A DNA stretch of 64,000 nucleotides, from assembly GCA_903789615.1 (NCBI GenBank), contig CAIFEV010000003.1, forward strand, positions 124,001-188,000, written 5' to 3'. The position numbers and the translations under genes were made by a program. The notes beneath the pieces are model-generated. The model had not been told where the DNA came from. It saw only the letters and a list, made by a program, of their open reading frames with translations, and ran no database searches. This DNA comes from an uncultured Lachnospiraceae bacterium (lineage in GTDB: Bacteria > Bacillota > Clostridia > Lachnospirales > Lachnospiraceae). Positions 41,721-49,925 of the stretch are shown one piece after another (positions within the stretch are counted from its first letter, which is position 1; each line of letters starts with the position of its first letter).

Positions 41721-41804
41721 CGCGATAATGTTTGCAGAAGTGGCCGGAGCATGTGCCGCAGACTGTGCGGACAGAGCAGAAAAGCTTGGAAGAGAGACGT
41801 TTGG

Positions 41805-43085
41805 ATGGAACTGACGGAAATTTCGGATAACCGCTTTACGAGAACCTGGGAACAGCTTGACCGGGTGCCGGAGACTTCCTATATATTGCTGGATATCCGC
41901 GAGGACGATCAACTGCACTACGGCGTCGTGCCGGAGGCGTACCATGAGCCCCAGAGTCATTTCCCGATTGCGGCGGGCGGATATGAGGATAATGAAGAGC
42001 AGGAAGCGCGGATCCTCGACAAGGTGATCCACGCAGCGTCCGGGCGCCCGGTCTGCGTGTTCTGCAAGTCCGGTGTGAGATCGGGAGCTGCCGCCGGGTG
42101 GCTGCGCGAAAAAGGCGGTCTGACCGTTTACGACATGGAAGGCGGATATGACGCGTGGGTGATCCATGCGCTGGCGACGGAAGAGCAGCACAGTGAGGAG
42201 GCCAGAGAGCGGCGCACGAAGGAGATCGAGCAGAGCATCCGCAAGGAGTTTCACAAGCCCATTCTCTCAAAATTCACGAAGGCGGTGCGCCAGTATGAGC
42301 TGGTGAAACCGGGCGATACCATAGCGGTGTGCATCTCGGGCGGCAAGGACTCGATGCTGATGGCGAAGTGTTTTCAGGAGCTGAAGCGCCAGAACAAATT
42401 CGACTTTAATGTGCTGTATCTGTGCATGGACCCCGGATATAACGCGGCGAACCGGCACATCATCGAACAGAACGCGAAAATTCTCGGGATCCCGATCACA
42501 TTTTTCAAGTCGGACATTTTTGATACCGTGGATGTGGTGTCTAAATCGCCGTGTTATCTGTGCGCGCGGATGCGCCGGGGATATCTGTACAGCAAGGCGC
42601 GGGAGCTCGGCTGTAACAAGATCGCACTCGGCCACCACTACGACGACGTGATCGAGACGACGCTGATGGGGATGCTCTACGGGGCGCAGATCCAGACGAT
42701 GATGCCCAAGCTTCACAGCACGAATTTCCCGGGCATGGAGCTCATCCGGCCGCTGTATCTGGTGCGCGAGGACGCTATCAAGCGGTGGCGTGACGAAAAC
42801 AACCTGCATTTCCTGCAGTGCGCCTGCCATTTCACCGAAACCTGCACGACCTGCGCCTCCGACGGGACGACCAACTCCGCGCGGCTTGCGACCAAGAAAC
42901 TCATCCGCCAGATGAAGAAGGGCAACCCGTTTGTCGAGAGCAACATCTTCAATTCCATGACCAATGTAAACCTCTCCACCGTTCTGGCGTACAAAAAGGA
43001 CGGCGTGACGCACTCCTTCCTGGATGATTATGACAATGCTTTGGGCCGGGGAGCGGCGCCAGCCGGAAAAGGAGAAAATACATGA
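41805..43085 (+). CDS. Rhodanese-TtcA-like fusion, probable tRNA 2-thiolation enzyme
   Basis: A 426-residue two-domain protein. Residues about 10-125 are a rhodanese domain with the active-site loop VFCKSGVRSG (Cys persulfide site) and YDMEGGYDAW. Residues about 160-410 are a PP-loop ATPase of the TtcA/TilS superfamily: CISGGKDSMLMAK, LYLCMDPGYN, the PCYLC pair, LGHHYDDVIETTLMGMLYG, and CACHFTETCTTC. The paired Cys plus the later Cys are at TtcA cluster positions, so a [4Fe-4S]-dependent tRNA 2-thiocytidine-type thiolation is likely. Fusion of the sulfur-delivery domain to the thiolase suggests in-cis sulfur relay. ATG 41805 is chosen from length, its ribosome binding site being weak (GGAAGAGAGA). 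It overlaps LysR by four bases. Confidence 0.8.
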   Translation: MELTEISDNRFTRTWEQLDRVPETSYILLDIREDDQLHYGVVPEAYHEPQSHFPIAAGGYEDNEEQEARILDKVIHAASGRPVCVFCKSGVRSGAAAGWLREKGGLTVYDMEGGYDAWVIHALATEEQHSEEARERRTKEIEQSIRKEFHKPILSKFTKAVRQYELVKPGDTIAVCISGGKDSMLMAKCFQELKRQNKFDFNVLYLCMDPGYNAANRHIIEQNAKILGIPITFFKSDIFDTVDVVSKSPCYLCARMRRGYLYSKARELGCNKIALGHHYDDVIETTLMGMLYGAQIQTMMPKLHSTNFPGMELIRPLYLVREDAIKRWRDENNLHFLQCACHFTETCTTCASDGTTNSARLATKKLIRQMKKGNPFVESNIFNSMTNVNLSTVLAYKKDGVTHSFLDDYDNALGRGAAPAGKGENT

Positions 43086-43993
43086 CACTGCAGCAGCTTC
43101 GATATGCGATCATGGTGGCGGACCAGCACTCCATGAACAAAGCGGCAGAGAAACTGTTCATCACGCAGCCGAGCCTGTCCAACTCGATCCGGGAACTTGA
43201 AAACGAGCTTGGAATTGAGATTTTCATCCGCTCCAACCGTGGTGTTACCCTGACGCCGGAAGGGGAGGAATTCTTAGGTTACGCCAGGCAGATGATGGAG
43301 CACTACCGGCTCATCACGGACCGGTTTGTGAGCAAGTCGGATTCAAAGGAAAAGTTCTCCGTCTCGGCACAGCACTATTCTTTTGCCGTGGAGGCGTTCA
43401 TCAAGCTGGTGCGCGAGTACGGGTTCGGCAAGTATGAATTTGCCATGCATGAGACGAAGACGGGCGAAGTGATCGACAACGTAAAGACGCTGAAGAGTGA
43501 GGTGGGAGTGCTCTATGAGAACGACTTCAACCGCGCGGTGCTGGAGAAAATTTTCCGGAGGGACGAGCTGGAATTTGTTCCGCTGTTTGACTGCCACATC
43601 TGCGTATTTCTGACGAAAAATCATCCGCTGGCGGGACAGAAGAAGATCCGGATGGAGCAGCTGGAGGATTACCCGTGCTGCTCCTTTGAGCAGGGGGACA
43701 ACAATTCCTTCTATTTTTCGGAGGAAGTCATGTCCACGTACGACTACAAGAAGATGCTCAAAGCCGACGACCGGGCGACATTCCTGAATTTCATGGTCGG
43801 GCTGAACGCCTACACGCTGTGTTCCGGACTCATCTGCGAGGAGCTCAACGGTGAGGAGTACACGGCGATCCCGCTTGATACGGACGAGACCATGACGATC
43901 GGGTATATAAAGATCGCCCGCATGCCGCTCTCGCCCATCGCCCAGAAATATGTGGGACTGCTGGAAAAATATCGGGACAACGTGGTATCATAA
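43082..43993 (+). CDS. LysR-family transcriptional regulator
   Basis: A 303-residue LysR regulator. The N-terminal winged helix is MTLQQLRYAIMVADQHSMNKAAEKLFITQPSLSNSIRELENELGIEIF, a textbook match. The effector domain follows and contains CHICVFLTKNHPLAG and DNNSFYFSEE. Its ATG overlaps the TGA of the rhodanese-TtcA gene (ATGA), so the two are translated from one mRNA. It may control sulfur-related genes, as several LysR regulators do, but no target site was identified here. Confidence 0.92.
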   Translation: MTLQQLRYAIMVADQHSMNKAAEKLFITQPSLSNSIRELENELGIEIFIRSNRGVTLTPEGEEFLGYARQMMEHYRLITDRFVSKSDSKEKFSVSAQHYSFAVEAFIKLVREYGFGKYEFAMHETKTGEVIDNVKTLKSEVGVLYENDFNRAVLEKIFRRDELEFVPLFDCHICVFLTKNHPLAGQKKIRMEQLEDYPCCSFEQGDNNSFYFSEEVMSTYDYKKMLKADDRATFLNFMVGLNAYTLCSGLICEELNGEEYTAIPLDTDETMTIGYIKIARMPLSPIAQKYVGLLEKYRDNVVS

Positions 43994-44032
43994 CCTGTAC
44001 AGGCTGAACAGAGGAAGAAAGGAGGAAGGCTT

Positions 44033-44152
44033 TTGAGCACCGCAGAGCTTGTTGAAAAACTGAATACGCGTACAAAATCGGTACTCGCCTTCCGCGGCAT
44101 TCTTCTGGCCGGGTACGGCCTTGCAAGGGATGACTGCCTTTTTGGAGTGTGA
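44033..44152 (+). CDS. Possible 39-residue small protein
   Basis: A frame too short for the track starts at TTG 44033, seven bases after AAAGGAGG, which is a near-perfect ribosome binding site. It encodes STAELVEKLNTRTKSVLAF followed by RGILLAGYGLARDDC and stops at TGA 44150-44152. It lies between the LysR stop and the ion permease. The strong Shine-Dalgarno is the main support. The peptide could be a translated leader for the permease, a real small protein, or the N-terminal stub of a lost gene. I do not recognise the family. Confidence 0.4.
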   Translation: MSTAELVEKLNTRTKSVLAFRGILLAGYGLARDDCLFGV

Positions 44153-44212
44153 GAAAAGTGTCTGCGCGGATGCGCATTGTTTGAAATCCTCATATTCAGA
44201 AAGGCATTGCAT

Positions 44213-45490
44213 ATGAAACCTGCAGCTTTGATTGTGTTTGTTGCCATGTATGTGCTCATGATCATCTTCATGAAGCACATGAAAGTCCGCACCGGGATTG
44301 TACTGGCTGCTGCGGCGCTTTTCCTCGTGACCGGAATCCTTCCGGTGAAGGATGTCGCCGGCGCCATCAACTGGAATGTCCTTCTCATGATGGCCGGCAC
44401 CATGGTCCTGGTCGACTTCTTCATCGACTCGAAGATGCCCAACCGCATGGCCGACATCATCCTGGACAGATGCAAAAACGTCGCTTCGGTCATCATCGCC
44501 ATGTCCCTCTTCGCGGGTATTATCTCGGCGTTCATCGACAACGTGGCCACCGTCGTGATGGTCGCCCCGGTCGGACTTGCGATCTGTAAAAAGCTCAAGA
44601 TTAATCCGGTGGGCATGATCCTGTGCATCGCGGTCTCCAGCAACCTGCAGGGCGCGGCGACGCTGGTCGGCGACACCACGTCCATCATGCTCGGCGCCTA
44701 CGCGAACATGGACTTCACGAACTTCTTCTGGATGAACGGACGCCTTGGTATTTTCTTTGCCGTAGAACTCGGTTGTCTTGCGACGATTCCGATCATGAAG
44801 TGGCTGTTCCGCAAAGAAAAACAGCCGGTAGAGGCTAATGAAAAAACGGTTGTGAGTGACTATGTTCCGACCGTGGCACTTGTCGGTCTCGTGGCGGCGC
44901 TGATCGCTGTTTCCTTTGTGCCGGAAAAGCCGGACATCACAAATGGTCTGATCTGCTGTGTATTCGCCGCGGTTGTCGGTGTGTACGAATTCCTGCGTTC
45001 CCGCCGTGCGGACAAGCTGCTGCATGCGCTCGCAAGTATCGATTTTGAAACTCTTCTGATGCTCTTCGGGCTGTTCCTTGTCATCGGCGGTGTGAGCGCC
45101 GTCGGGCTGATTGATGACGCGGCGGAACTTATCGCGCGGCTTGGCGGAAGCAACATGTTCCTGCTCTACACGATTATCGTCTGGGGTTCGGTCCTGATTT
45201 CCGCATTTGTCGACAATATCCCCTATGTGGCGACAATGCTTCCGGTTATCGCCGGAATCACGGGGAATCTCGGCATTGAGCCGTATCTGCTGTATTTCGG
45301 CCTGCTCTCCGGTGCGACACTCGGCGGCAACCTGACGCCATTTGGCGCATCGGCCAACATCGCTGCAGGCGGTATCCTCCGGAAAGAGGGATATTCCGTC
45401 TCCTTTAAAGATTTTGCCAGAATCGGCATTCCCTTCACGCTGACAGCCGTGATGGTGGGATATATCTTCATCTGGGCCGTCTGGCACTGA
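44213..45490 (+). CDS. Ion transporter superfamily permease (ArsB/NhaD/SLC13-like)
   Basis: A 425-residue membrane protein with about 11-12 helices of the IT superfamily. The two internally related halves each show the re-entrant loop pattern: AFIDNVATVVMVAPVGLAI with SSNLQGAATLVGDTTSIMLG in the first, and AFVDNIPYVATMLPVIAG with ATLGGNLTPFGASANIAAGG in the second. These Asn/Asp-rich hairpins are where ArsB, NhaD and SLC13 proteins bind cation and substrate. The exact ion (arsenite, sodium/proton, or dicarboxylate) cannot be set. The start 44213 (MKPAAL) has AAAGG nine bases upstream; the track begins 12 codons earlier. It heads a run of same-strand genes up to luxS. Confidence 0.82.
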   Translation: MKPAALIVFVAMYVLMIIFMKHMKVRTGIVLAAAALFLVTGILPVKDVAGAINWNVLLMMAGTMVLVDFFIDSKMPNRMADIILDRCKNVASVIIAMSLFAGIISAFIDNVATVVMVAPVGLAICKKLKINPVGMILCIAVSSNLQGAATLVGDTTSIMLGAYANMDFTNFFWMNGRLGIFFAVELGCLATIPIMKWLFRKEKQPVEANEKTVVSDYVPTVALVGLVAALIAVSFVPEKPDITNGLICCVFAAVVGVYEFLRSRRADKLLHALASIDFETLLMLFGLFLVIGGVSAVGLIDDAAELIARLGGSNMFLLYTIIVWGSVLISAFVDNIPYVATMLPVIAGITGNLGIEPYLLYFGLLSGATLGGNLTPFGASANIAAGGILRKEGYSVSFKDFARIGIPFTLTAVMVGYIFIWAVWH

Positions 45491-45532
45491 CACACACCGG
45501 TTTTGAGGACCGGGGGAAAGAAAAAGAAACAC

Positions 45533-46501
45533 ATGAATACAGATGACAGAAAATACGCGGTTCTGGTGGATTCGGACAATATTTCGTCCCGCTATCTGCC
45601 CTGCATCATCGATGAGATGACAAAGTACGGGACCGTGACCTACAAGCGGGTCTACGGCGACTGGACCAGCCCGCAGAACGCGAAGTGGCGGGAGGAGCTC
45701 CTCGAGAACTCCTTCACGCCCATCCAGCAGTTCCGGAACACGGTCGGCAAGAACGCGACCGATTCGACGCTTATCATCGATGCAATGGACATCCTCTACT
45801 CGGACCGGGTGGATGGGTTCTGCATCGTGTCCAGTGACGGCGACTTCACCCGTCTTGCCGGGAGGCTCAGGGAGTCCGGCATGGACGTGATCGGCATGGG
45901 CGAGAGCAAGACGCCCCGGTCCTTCCGCGCCGCCTGCTCGGTTTTCACCGATCTTGAGATCCTGTACGACTCGGGAAGTGACAATGCAGGCGTGAACCTG
46001 TCCACCGGAAACGCGCGCAAGCGAAACGTGGTGAAGCAGAGCCGGATCGAGAACGCTATCATTGAAATCATCACGGAAAATGACAACCGCGGGCGCTCCA
46101 CGGCGCTCGGCGAGATCGGGAGCCGCCTGCAGAAAAAGTACTCGGACTTCGACGTCCGCAATTACGGCTACAGTTCCCTGTCTACGTTCATCGGCGATAT
46201 GAACAGTTTCCAGCTCCAGAAGCGCAATTCGACGTTTATCGTCGAGATGAAGGAAGATGATTCCACGCGCCGGGAACTGATAAATTACATCGTGAAGACG
46301 GCAAGGAGCGGCGGGGAGAACGGTGTGGACCTGAGCTCGCTCGGGCAGAAGCTGCACAAGCAGTTCCCGAAGTTCAAGGTCAAGGAATTCGGTTATGCGA
46401 CGCTGGGGAAGTTTATGTCCGCACTCCCTCAGGTTGACATCGTGGACGTAGATGAGAACCACAAGAACGTGGTGGCAAGAAACGGAGCACAGGAGGCGTG
46501 A
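45533..46501 (+). CDS. NYN-domain putative RNase with two OST-HTH/LOTUS domains
   Basis: A 322-residue protein. Residues about 1-150 form a NYN (PIN-like) nuclease domain with the acidic residues in YAVLVDSDNIS, DSTLIIDAMDILYS and GFCIVSSDGDFTRLAGRLRE. Two OST-HTH (LOTUS) modules follow, about 170-240 (ALGEIGSRLQKKYSDFDVRNYGYSSLSTFIG) and 250-315 (DLSSLGQKLHKQFPKFKVKEFGYATLGKFM). The combination is seen across bacteria and is predicted to bind and cleave or sense RNA; no bacterial role is firmly established to my knowledge. ATG 45533 is used; a TTG at 45503 is possible. The stop overlaps the GTG start of the DUF6472 gene (GTGA). Confidence 0.85.
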   Translation: MNTDDRKYAVLVDSDNISSRYLPCIIDEMTKYGTVTYKRVYGDWTSPQNAKWREELLENSFTPIQQFRNTVGKNATDSTLIIDAMDILYSDRVDGFCIVSSDGDFTRLAGRLRESGMDVIGMGESKTPRSFRAACSVFTDLEILYDSGSDNAGVNLSTGNARKRNVVKQSRIENAIIEIITENDNRGRSTALGEIGSRLQKKYSDFDVRNYGYSSLSTFIGDMNSFQLQKRNSTFIVEMKEDDSTRRELINYIVKTARSGGENGVDLSSLGQKLHKQFPKFKVKEFGYATLGKFMSALPQVDIVDVDENHKNVVARNGAQEA

Positions 46502-46683
46502 GTACATACGGATGCGAGTACTGCAGCAATTTCGTGTACGATGAAGATCTGGACGCGTACAGCTGCAGCGTGGATATGGATGAGGATGACTTTGCCCGTC
46601 TTGCCGAGGGCCGGCAGACAAAAGGGTGCCCGTTCTTTTGTGCCGGAGACGAGTACCAGGTGGTGAAGCACCAGGCGGTCTGA
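46498..46683 (+). CDS. DUF6472-type small Cys-rich protein
   Basis: A 61-residue protein resembling the DUF6472 family of Clostridia: GCEYCSNFVYDEDLDAYSC, then DMDEDDFARL and GCPFFCAGDEYQVVK. The two CxxC-like pairs suggest a small metal- (probably zinc-) binding fold. It starts at GTG 46498, overlapping the NYN gene's TGA; AGGAGG lies one base before the GTG, unusually close, so translation may rely on coupling. Its function is unknown. Tight overlap with the NYN/OST-HTH gene suggests a linked function. Confidence 0.75.
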   Translation: MSTYGCEYCSNFVYDEDLDAYSCSVDMDEDDFARLAEGRQTKGCPFFCAGDEYQVVKHQAV

Positions 46684-46727
46684 TAAGCAGCACTTTCCTG
46701 TGAAAAGGGATTTCTGAGGTGAAGAGG

Positions 46728-47207
46728 ATGGACAAGATTGCTAGTTTTACTGTAAATCATGAGAAACTGCTCCCGGGCGTGTATGTTTCGCGCCGGGACG
46801 TTTTCGGAAACACCGTGCTGACGACATTCGATCTGCGTTTCACGCGCCCCAATGTCGAGGCGCCGCTTGACACGGCAGGTGTCCACACAATCGAGCACAT
46901 GTGGGCGACGTTTTTCCGCAACCATCCGATGTGGGGAAGACGAACCGTGTACTTCGGGCCAATGGGCTGCCGGACCGGGTTTTATCTGATCCTCGAGGGA
47001 CAGCTGGAGCCGCGCGACATCCTGCCGCTTCTCCTTGCCGCCTCGGAGTGGACGCTTTCCTACGAGGGCGAAATCCCGGGATATTCGCCCCGCGACTGCG
47101 GAAATTATCTGGACAACAATCTGACACTCGCCAAACTCTATGTGAAGGAGTACAAGGACCGGGTTCTCACCGACCCGAAGCCTCAGCAGCTGGTTTATCC
47201 GGAATGA
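46728..47207 (+). CDS. luxS: S-ribosylhomocysteine lyase (AI-2 synthase)
   Basis: A 159-residue LuxS that cleaves S-ribosylhomocysteine to homocysteine and the autoinducer-2 precursor. The metal site HTIEHMWATFFRNH (HxxEH) and the Cys in GPMGCRTGFYL are intact, and the C-terminal DCGNYLDNNL supplies another conserved Cys/Asn segment. The ATG at 46728 with GAGGTGA upstream is preferred to the GTG three codons earlier. No pfs (nucleosidase) gene is adjacent. A strong bidirectional terminator follows. Confidence 0.96.
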   Translation: MDKIASFTVNHEKLLPGVYVSRRDVFGNTVLTTFDLRFTRPNVEAPLDTAGVHTIEHMWATFFRNHPMWGRRTVYFGPMGCRTGFYLILEGQLEPRDILPLLLAASEWTLSYEGEIPGYSPRDCGNYLDNNLTLAKLYVKEYKDRVLTDPKPQQLVYPE

Positions 47208-47256
47208 GATTCCGGCGTGCCGGTAATCTTTCTGCCGGACGGCGGCTTGAGACAAT

Positions 47257-47307
47257 AAAAAAGCACGTGAGAAATCCGATGATTTCGGGTTCCCCACGTG
47301 CTTTTTA
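47257..47307. terminator. Bidirectional terminator between luxS and glnN
   Basis: AAAAAGCACGTG and CACGTGCTTTTT form a 12-bp stem including the U/A tracts, with a GAAATC/GATTTC inner helix. Confidence 0.92.
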
Positions 47308-47339
47308 TTGTTCCGTTTTTTCAGTTTTCGGTCAGTTTC

Positions 47340-49451
47340 TCAGACTTCAAACAGCAGGTCGCCGTAGGACGGGAACGGCCAGTACTCCTTGTCGACAACC
47401 ATCTCGAGCCTGTCGGCCGGTGCGCGGAGCGCTGCCATGTCGACGGTAATGGTGTCGTGATAGTACTTTGCCTTCACGCTGTCGTCGGTGATCTCCTCCG
47501 CCTTCTTTAGATCCTGTATCAGAGCGGTGCGGGCCGCCTGCATAGCCTTCAGGTCTGAATTGGTCTCCTTCAGGATTTCGGTCTGAACGGACGGCTCCTC
47601 GCCGAGTTCCTTGACGGCGGCCGCACTGGCGGCAACATCGCCTTCGTAGGACATGACGGCCGGAATGATCTGCTTGCCGGACATGTTGATCATCGTCTTC
47701 GCCTCGATCGCGGTCTGCTTCGAGTACGCTTCGTACTTGATGTCCGCGCGGGAGAGAAGCTCTGTCTTTGAGAACACGCCGAACCTGCCGAAAAGGTCGA
47801 TGGCCTTGTCGCTGCGGAGCATGTCAACCGCATATGCCATGCAGTTGATGTTCGGAAGTCCGCGGCGCTTTGCCTCTTCCTCCCATTCCTTCGTGTAGCC
47901 GTTGCCGTTGAAGATGATTCTCTGGTGCTCGGTGAGAAGCTTCTTGATCAGGTCGTGGCAGGCCAGGTCAAAATCGGAAGCCTTCTCCAGCTCGTCTGCG
48001 ATCTCGCAGAAGCTCTCGGCGACGATGGTATTGAGAACGACGTTCGGCGGCGCAATGGAATCGGAAGAGCCGACCATGCGGAACTCGAACTTGTTGCCCG
48101 TGAAGGCGAAGGGCGACGTGCGGTTGCGGTCCGTAGCATCCTTGCGGATATTCGGAAGAGCCGATGTGCTTGTTCTAAGCGTGCCGCTCGGAAGAGAGCT
48201 CGTCGCGCTGCCGGTGTCGATCAGCTGGCGCACGACGTCCTCGAGCTGGTCGCCCAGGAATACGGAGATGATGGCCGGCGGCGCTTCGTTTGCGCCCAGG
48301 CGCTGGTCGTTTCCGACGCAGGAGGCGGACTCGCGCAGCAGATCTGCGTGAACATCCACAGCCTTGAGGATGCCGGCCAGGATCAGCAGGAACTGAATGT
48401 TCTCGTGCGGTGTCTTGCCCGGATCCAGAAGATTGATGCCGTCATCCGTGGTGAGAGACCAGTTGTTGTGCTTGCCGGAACCGTTTACACCCGCAAACGG
48501 CTTCTCGTGGAGCAGGCACGCCAGACCATGACGGTACGCCACTTTCTTCATGACTTCCATGGTCAGCTGGTTGTTGTCGGTTGCGATGTTGACCTCCGCG
48601 TAAATCGGAGCCAGCTCGTGCTGCGCCGGTGCAACCTCGTTGTGCTGCGTCTTGGCGGAAACACCGAGTTTCCAGAGCTCCTCGTTGAGATCCTTCATGA
48701 ATGAACCGATGCGCTCGCGGATAACGCCGAAATAGTGGTCGTCAAGTTCCTGGCCCTTCGGCGGCATGGCGCCGAACAGCGTCCTTCCGGTGTAGACCAG
48801 ATCCTTTCTCTGCAGATATTTCTCTCTGTCAACCAGGAAATATTCCTGCTCGGCGCCGACAGACGGCGTGACCTTTCTGGAGTGATCGTTGCCGAACAGT
48901 CTCAGGATACGGAGTGCCTGCTTGTCCAGCGCTTCCATGGAGCGCAGCAGCGGTGTCTTCTGGTCAAGCGCCTCGCCTGTGTAGGAGCAGAAAGCCGTCG
49001 GGATGCAGAGGATCGGGCCCGTCGCGCTGTCCCTGACAAATGCCGGGCTCGTCAGATCCCATGCTGTGTAGCCGCGGGCCTCAAAGGTGGCGCGCAGGCC
49101 GCCGGACGGGAACGAAGAGGCATCCGGCTCGCTCTCGATCAGCTCCTTGCCGGAGAACTGCTGCAGTACCTTGCCGCTCGGCAGCGGCGCGGAAATGAAT
49201 GCATCGTGCTTCTCGGCGGTGGATCCGGTCAGCGGCTGGAACCAGTGCGTGTAATGGGTGGCGCCTTTTTCAATCGCCCACTCCTTCATCTCGTGTGCGA
49301 TCACGTCGGCGTCTTCCATCGTCAGCTCGCGGATTCCGTCGATGGCGGCGTGGAAATTTTTGTAGGTGTTCTTCGGAAGACGGGCTCTCATGACAGAGTC
49401 ATTGAAGACGTTTTCGCCGAAGATTGCAGATACATCAGTCTTTTCGCTCAT
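47340..49451 (-). CDS. glnN: Glutamine synthetase type III
   Basis: A 703-residue GSIII, the large glutamine synthetase class typical of Bacteroides and Clostridia. It assimilates ammonium into glutamine. Class signatures are THYTHWFQPLTGSTAEKHDAF, VGAEQEYFLVDR, AKTQHNEVAPAQHELAP, GVNGSGKHNNWS, GANEAPPAIIS and NKFEFRMVGSSDSIA. The C-terminal 150 residues are the helical region unique to type III. The ATG has GGGAG ten bases upstream. Its 140-nt leader contains a terminator hairpin, so its transcription is probably attenuated. Confidence 0.97.
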   Translation of the reverse strand: MSEKTDVSAIFGENVFNDSVMRARLPKNTYKNFHAAIDGIRELTMEDADVIAHEMKEWAIEKGATHYTHWFQPLTGSTAEKHDAFISAPLPSGKVLQQFSGKELIESEPDASSFPSGGLRATFEARGYTAWDLTSPAFVRDSATGPILCIPTAFCSYTGEALDQKTPLLRSMEALDKQALRILRLFGNDHSRKVTPSVGAEQEYFLVDREKYLQRKDLVYTGRTLFGAMPPKGQELDDHYFGVIRERIGSFMKDLNEELWKLGVSAKTQHNEVAPAQHELAPIYAEVNIATDNNQLTMEVMKKVAYRHGLACLLHEKPFAGVNGSGKHNNWSLTTDDGINLLDPGKTPHENIQFLLILAGILKAVDVHADLLRESASCVGNDQRLGANEAPPAIISVFLGDQLEDVVRQLIDTGSATSSLPSGTLRTSTSALPNIRKDATDRNRTSPFAFTGNKFEFRMVGSSDSIAPPNVVLNTIVAESFCEIADELEKASDFDLACHDLIKKLLTEHQRIIFNGNGYTKEWEEEAKRRGLPNINCMAYAVDMLRSDKAIDLFGRFGVFSKTELLSRADIKYEAYSKQTAIEAKTMINMSGKQIIPAVMSYEGDVAASAAAVKELGEEPSVQTEILKETNSDLKAMQAARTALIQDLKKAEEITDDSVKAKYYHDTITVDMAALRAPADRLEMVVDKEYWPFPSYGDLLFEV

Positions 49452-49505
49452 CTTTTACATGCTCCCTTCTTGTGATGACAGGTTCATTATCAGGCCGAAG
49501 CTGCT

Positions 49506-49559
49506 GAAAAAGAAAAAGCGCCCCCGAACGTTGGCATCAAGCCAAGGTTCCGGAACGCC
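49506..49559 (-). terminator. Leader terminator (attenuator) of glnN
   Basis: On the minus strand a roughly 18-bp hairpin (arms containing TTCCGGAAC-CTTGGC and GCCAA-GTTCGGGGG) is followed by TTTTTCTTTTTC. It lies between the glnN promoter and the ATG, about 55 nt before the start codon. Confidence 0.8.
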
Positions 49560-49597
49560 ATTGTTCTTCGCTTCAGTATTTGCTTCTGACTTTAAAA

Positions 49598-49626
49598 AGT
49601 CTATCGCATACACCGGACAAATGCAA
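49598..49626 (-). promoter_or_regulatory. Promoter of glnN
   Basis: On the minus strand TTGCAT (49621-49626), 17-nt spacer, TAGACT (49598-49603). The transcript would begin with a short GACTTT/AAAGTC hairpin. Confidence 0.5.
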
Positions 49627-49671
49627 GTTCTTTTTCATTTCTCATCAAAAATGCAGCCTTTAAAAAGATTC

Positions 49672-49700
49672 TTGACACGCCGGTCCCTGCTATGATACAA
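49672..49700 (+). promoter_or_regulatory. Promoter of the polyamine operon leader
   Basis: A consensus TTGACA (49672-49677) is followed 17 nt later by ATACAA (49695-49700). TATGAT at 49691 is a better -10 but only 13 nt away. Either way, transcription starts close to the first helix of the leader. Confidence 0.5.
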
Positions 49701-49703
49701 AAT

Positions 49704-49925
49704 ACCGGAGCGCCTTTCCGGGCGCAGTGAATTTCAGGATCACTCCGGTTCTGCCTTCAGACAGGCGGGCGGAGGCAGGCCATACGGACAGCCGGGTCCA
49801 CTGCCGAACGGCAGCTTAACGCTGCTTATTGACTGGGTTAAAAGCCCAGATTTTATAAGTTGGTTACTTACAAACCTATGTGCGTCGGAAGACGCAGACT
49901 TGTGAAACCGTCAATAAGATTCCAG
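49704..49925 (+). ncRNA. Highly structured, unclassified leader RNA upstream of the polyamine operon
   Basis: A succession of helices can be drawn. In the 5' part, ACCGG/CCGGT closes two hairpins (GCGCC/GGGCGC and AGTGA/TCACT); then come GGAC/GTCC, CTGCC-GAAC-GGCAG and GCAGC-TTAAC-GCTGC. In the 3' part a perfect nine-bp stem CTTATTGAC/GTCAATAAG (49825-49833 with 49910-49918) closes a module with CTGGG/CCCAG, ATAAGT/ACTTGT, GGTT/AACC and TGCGTC-GGAA-GACGCA. A GAAACC before the closing strand could pair with GGTT as a pseudoknot. I do not recognise a known class (T-box, SAM, lysine, glycine, guanidine and THF cores were considered). No ORF fits the region. A riboswitch for arginine or a polyamine is an inference. 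Confidence 0.55.

Noticed and set aside
43988-46735. 915-residue antisense ORF over the permease and NYN genes
   Set aside because: Spans two well-supported genes on the other strand, is full of His/Arg/Asp repeats typical of a reverse-frame shadow, and lacks a start signal.
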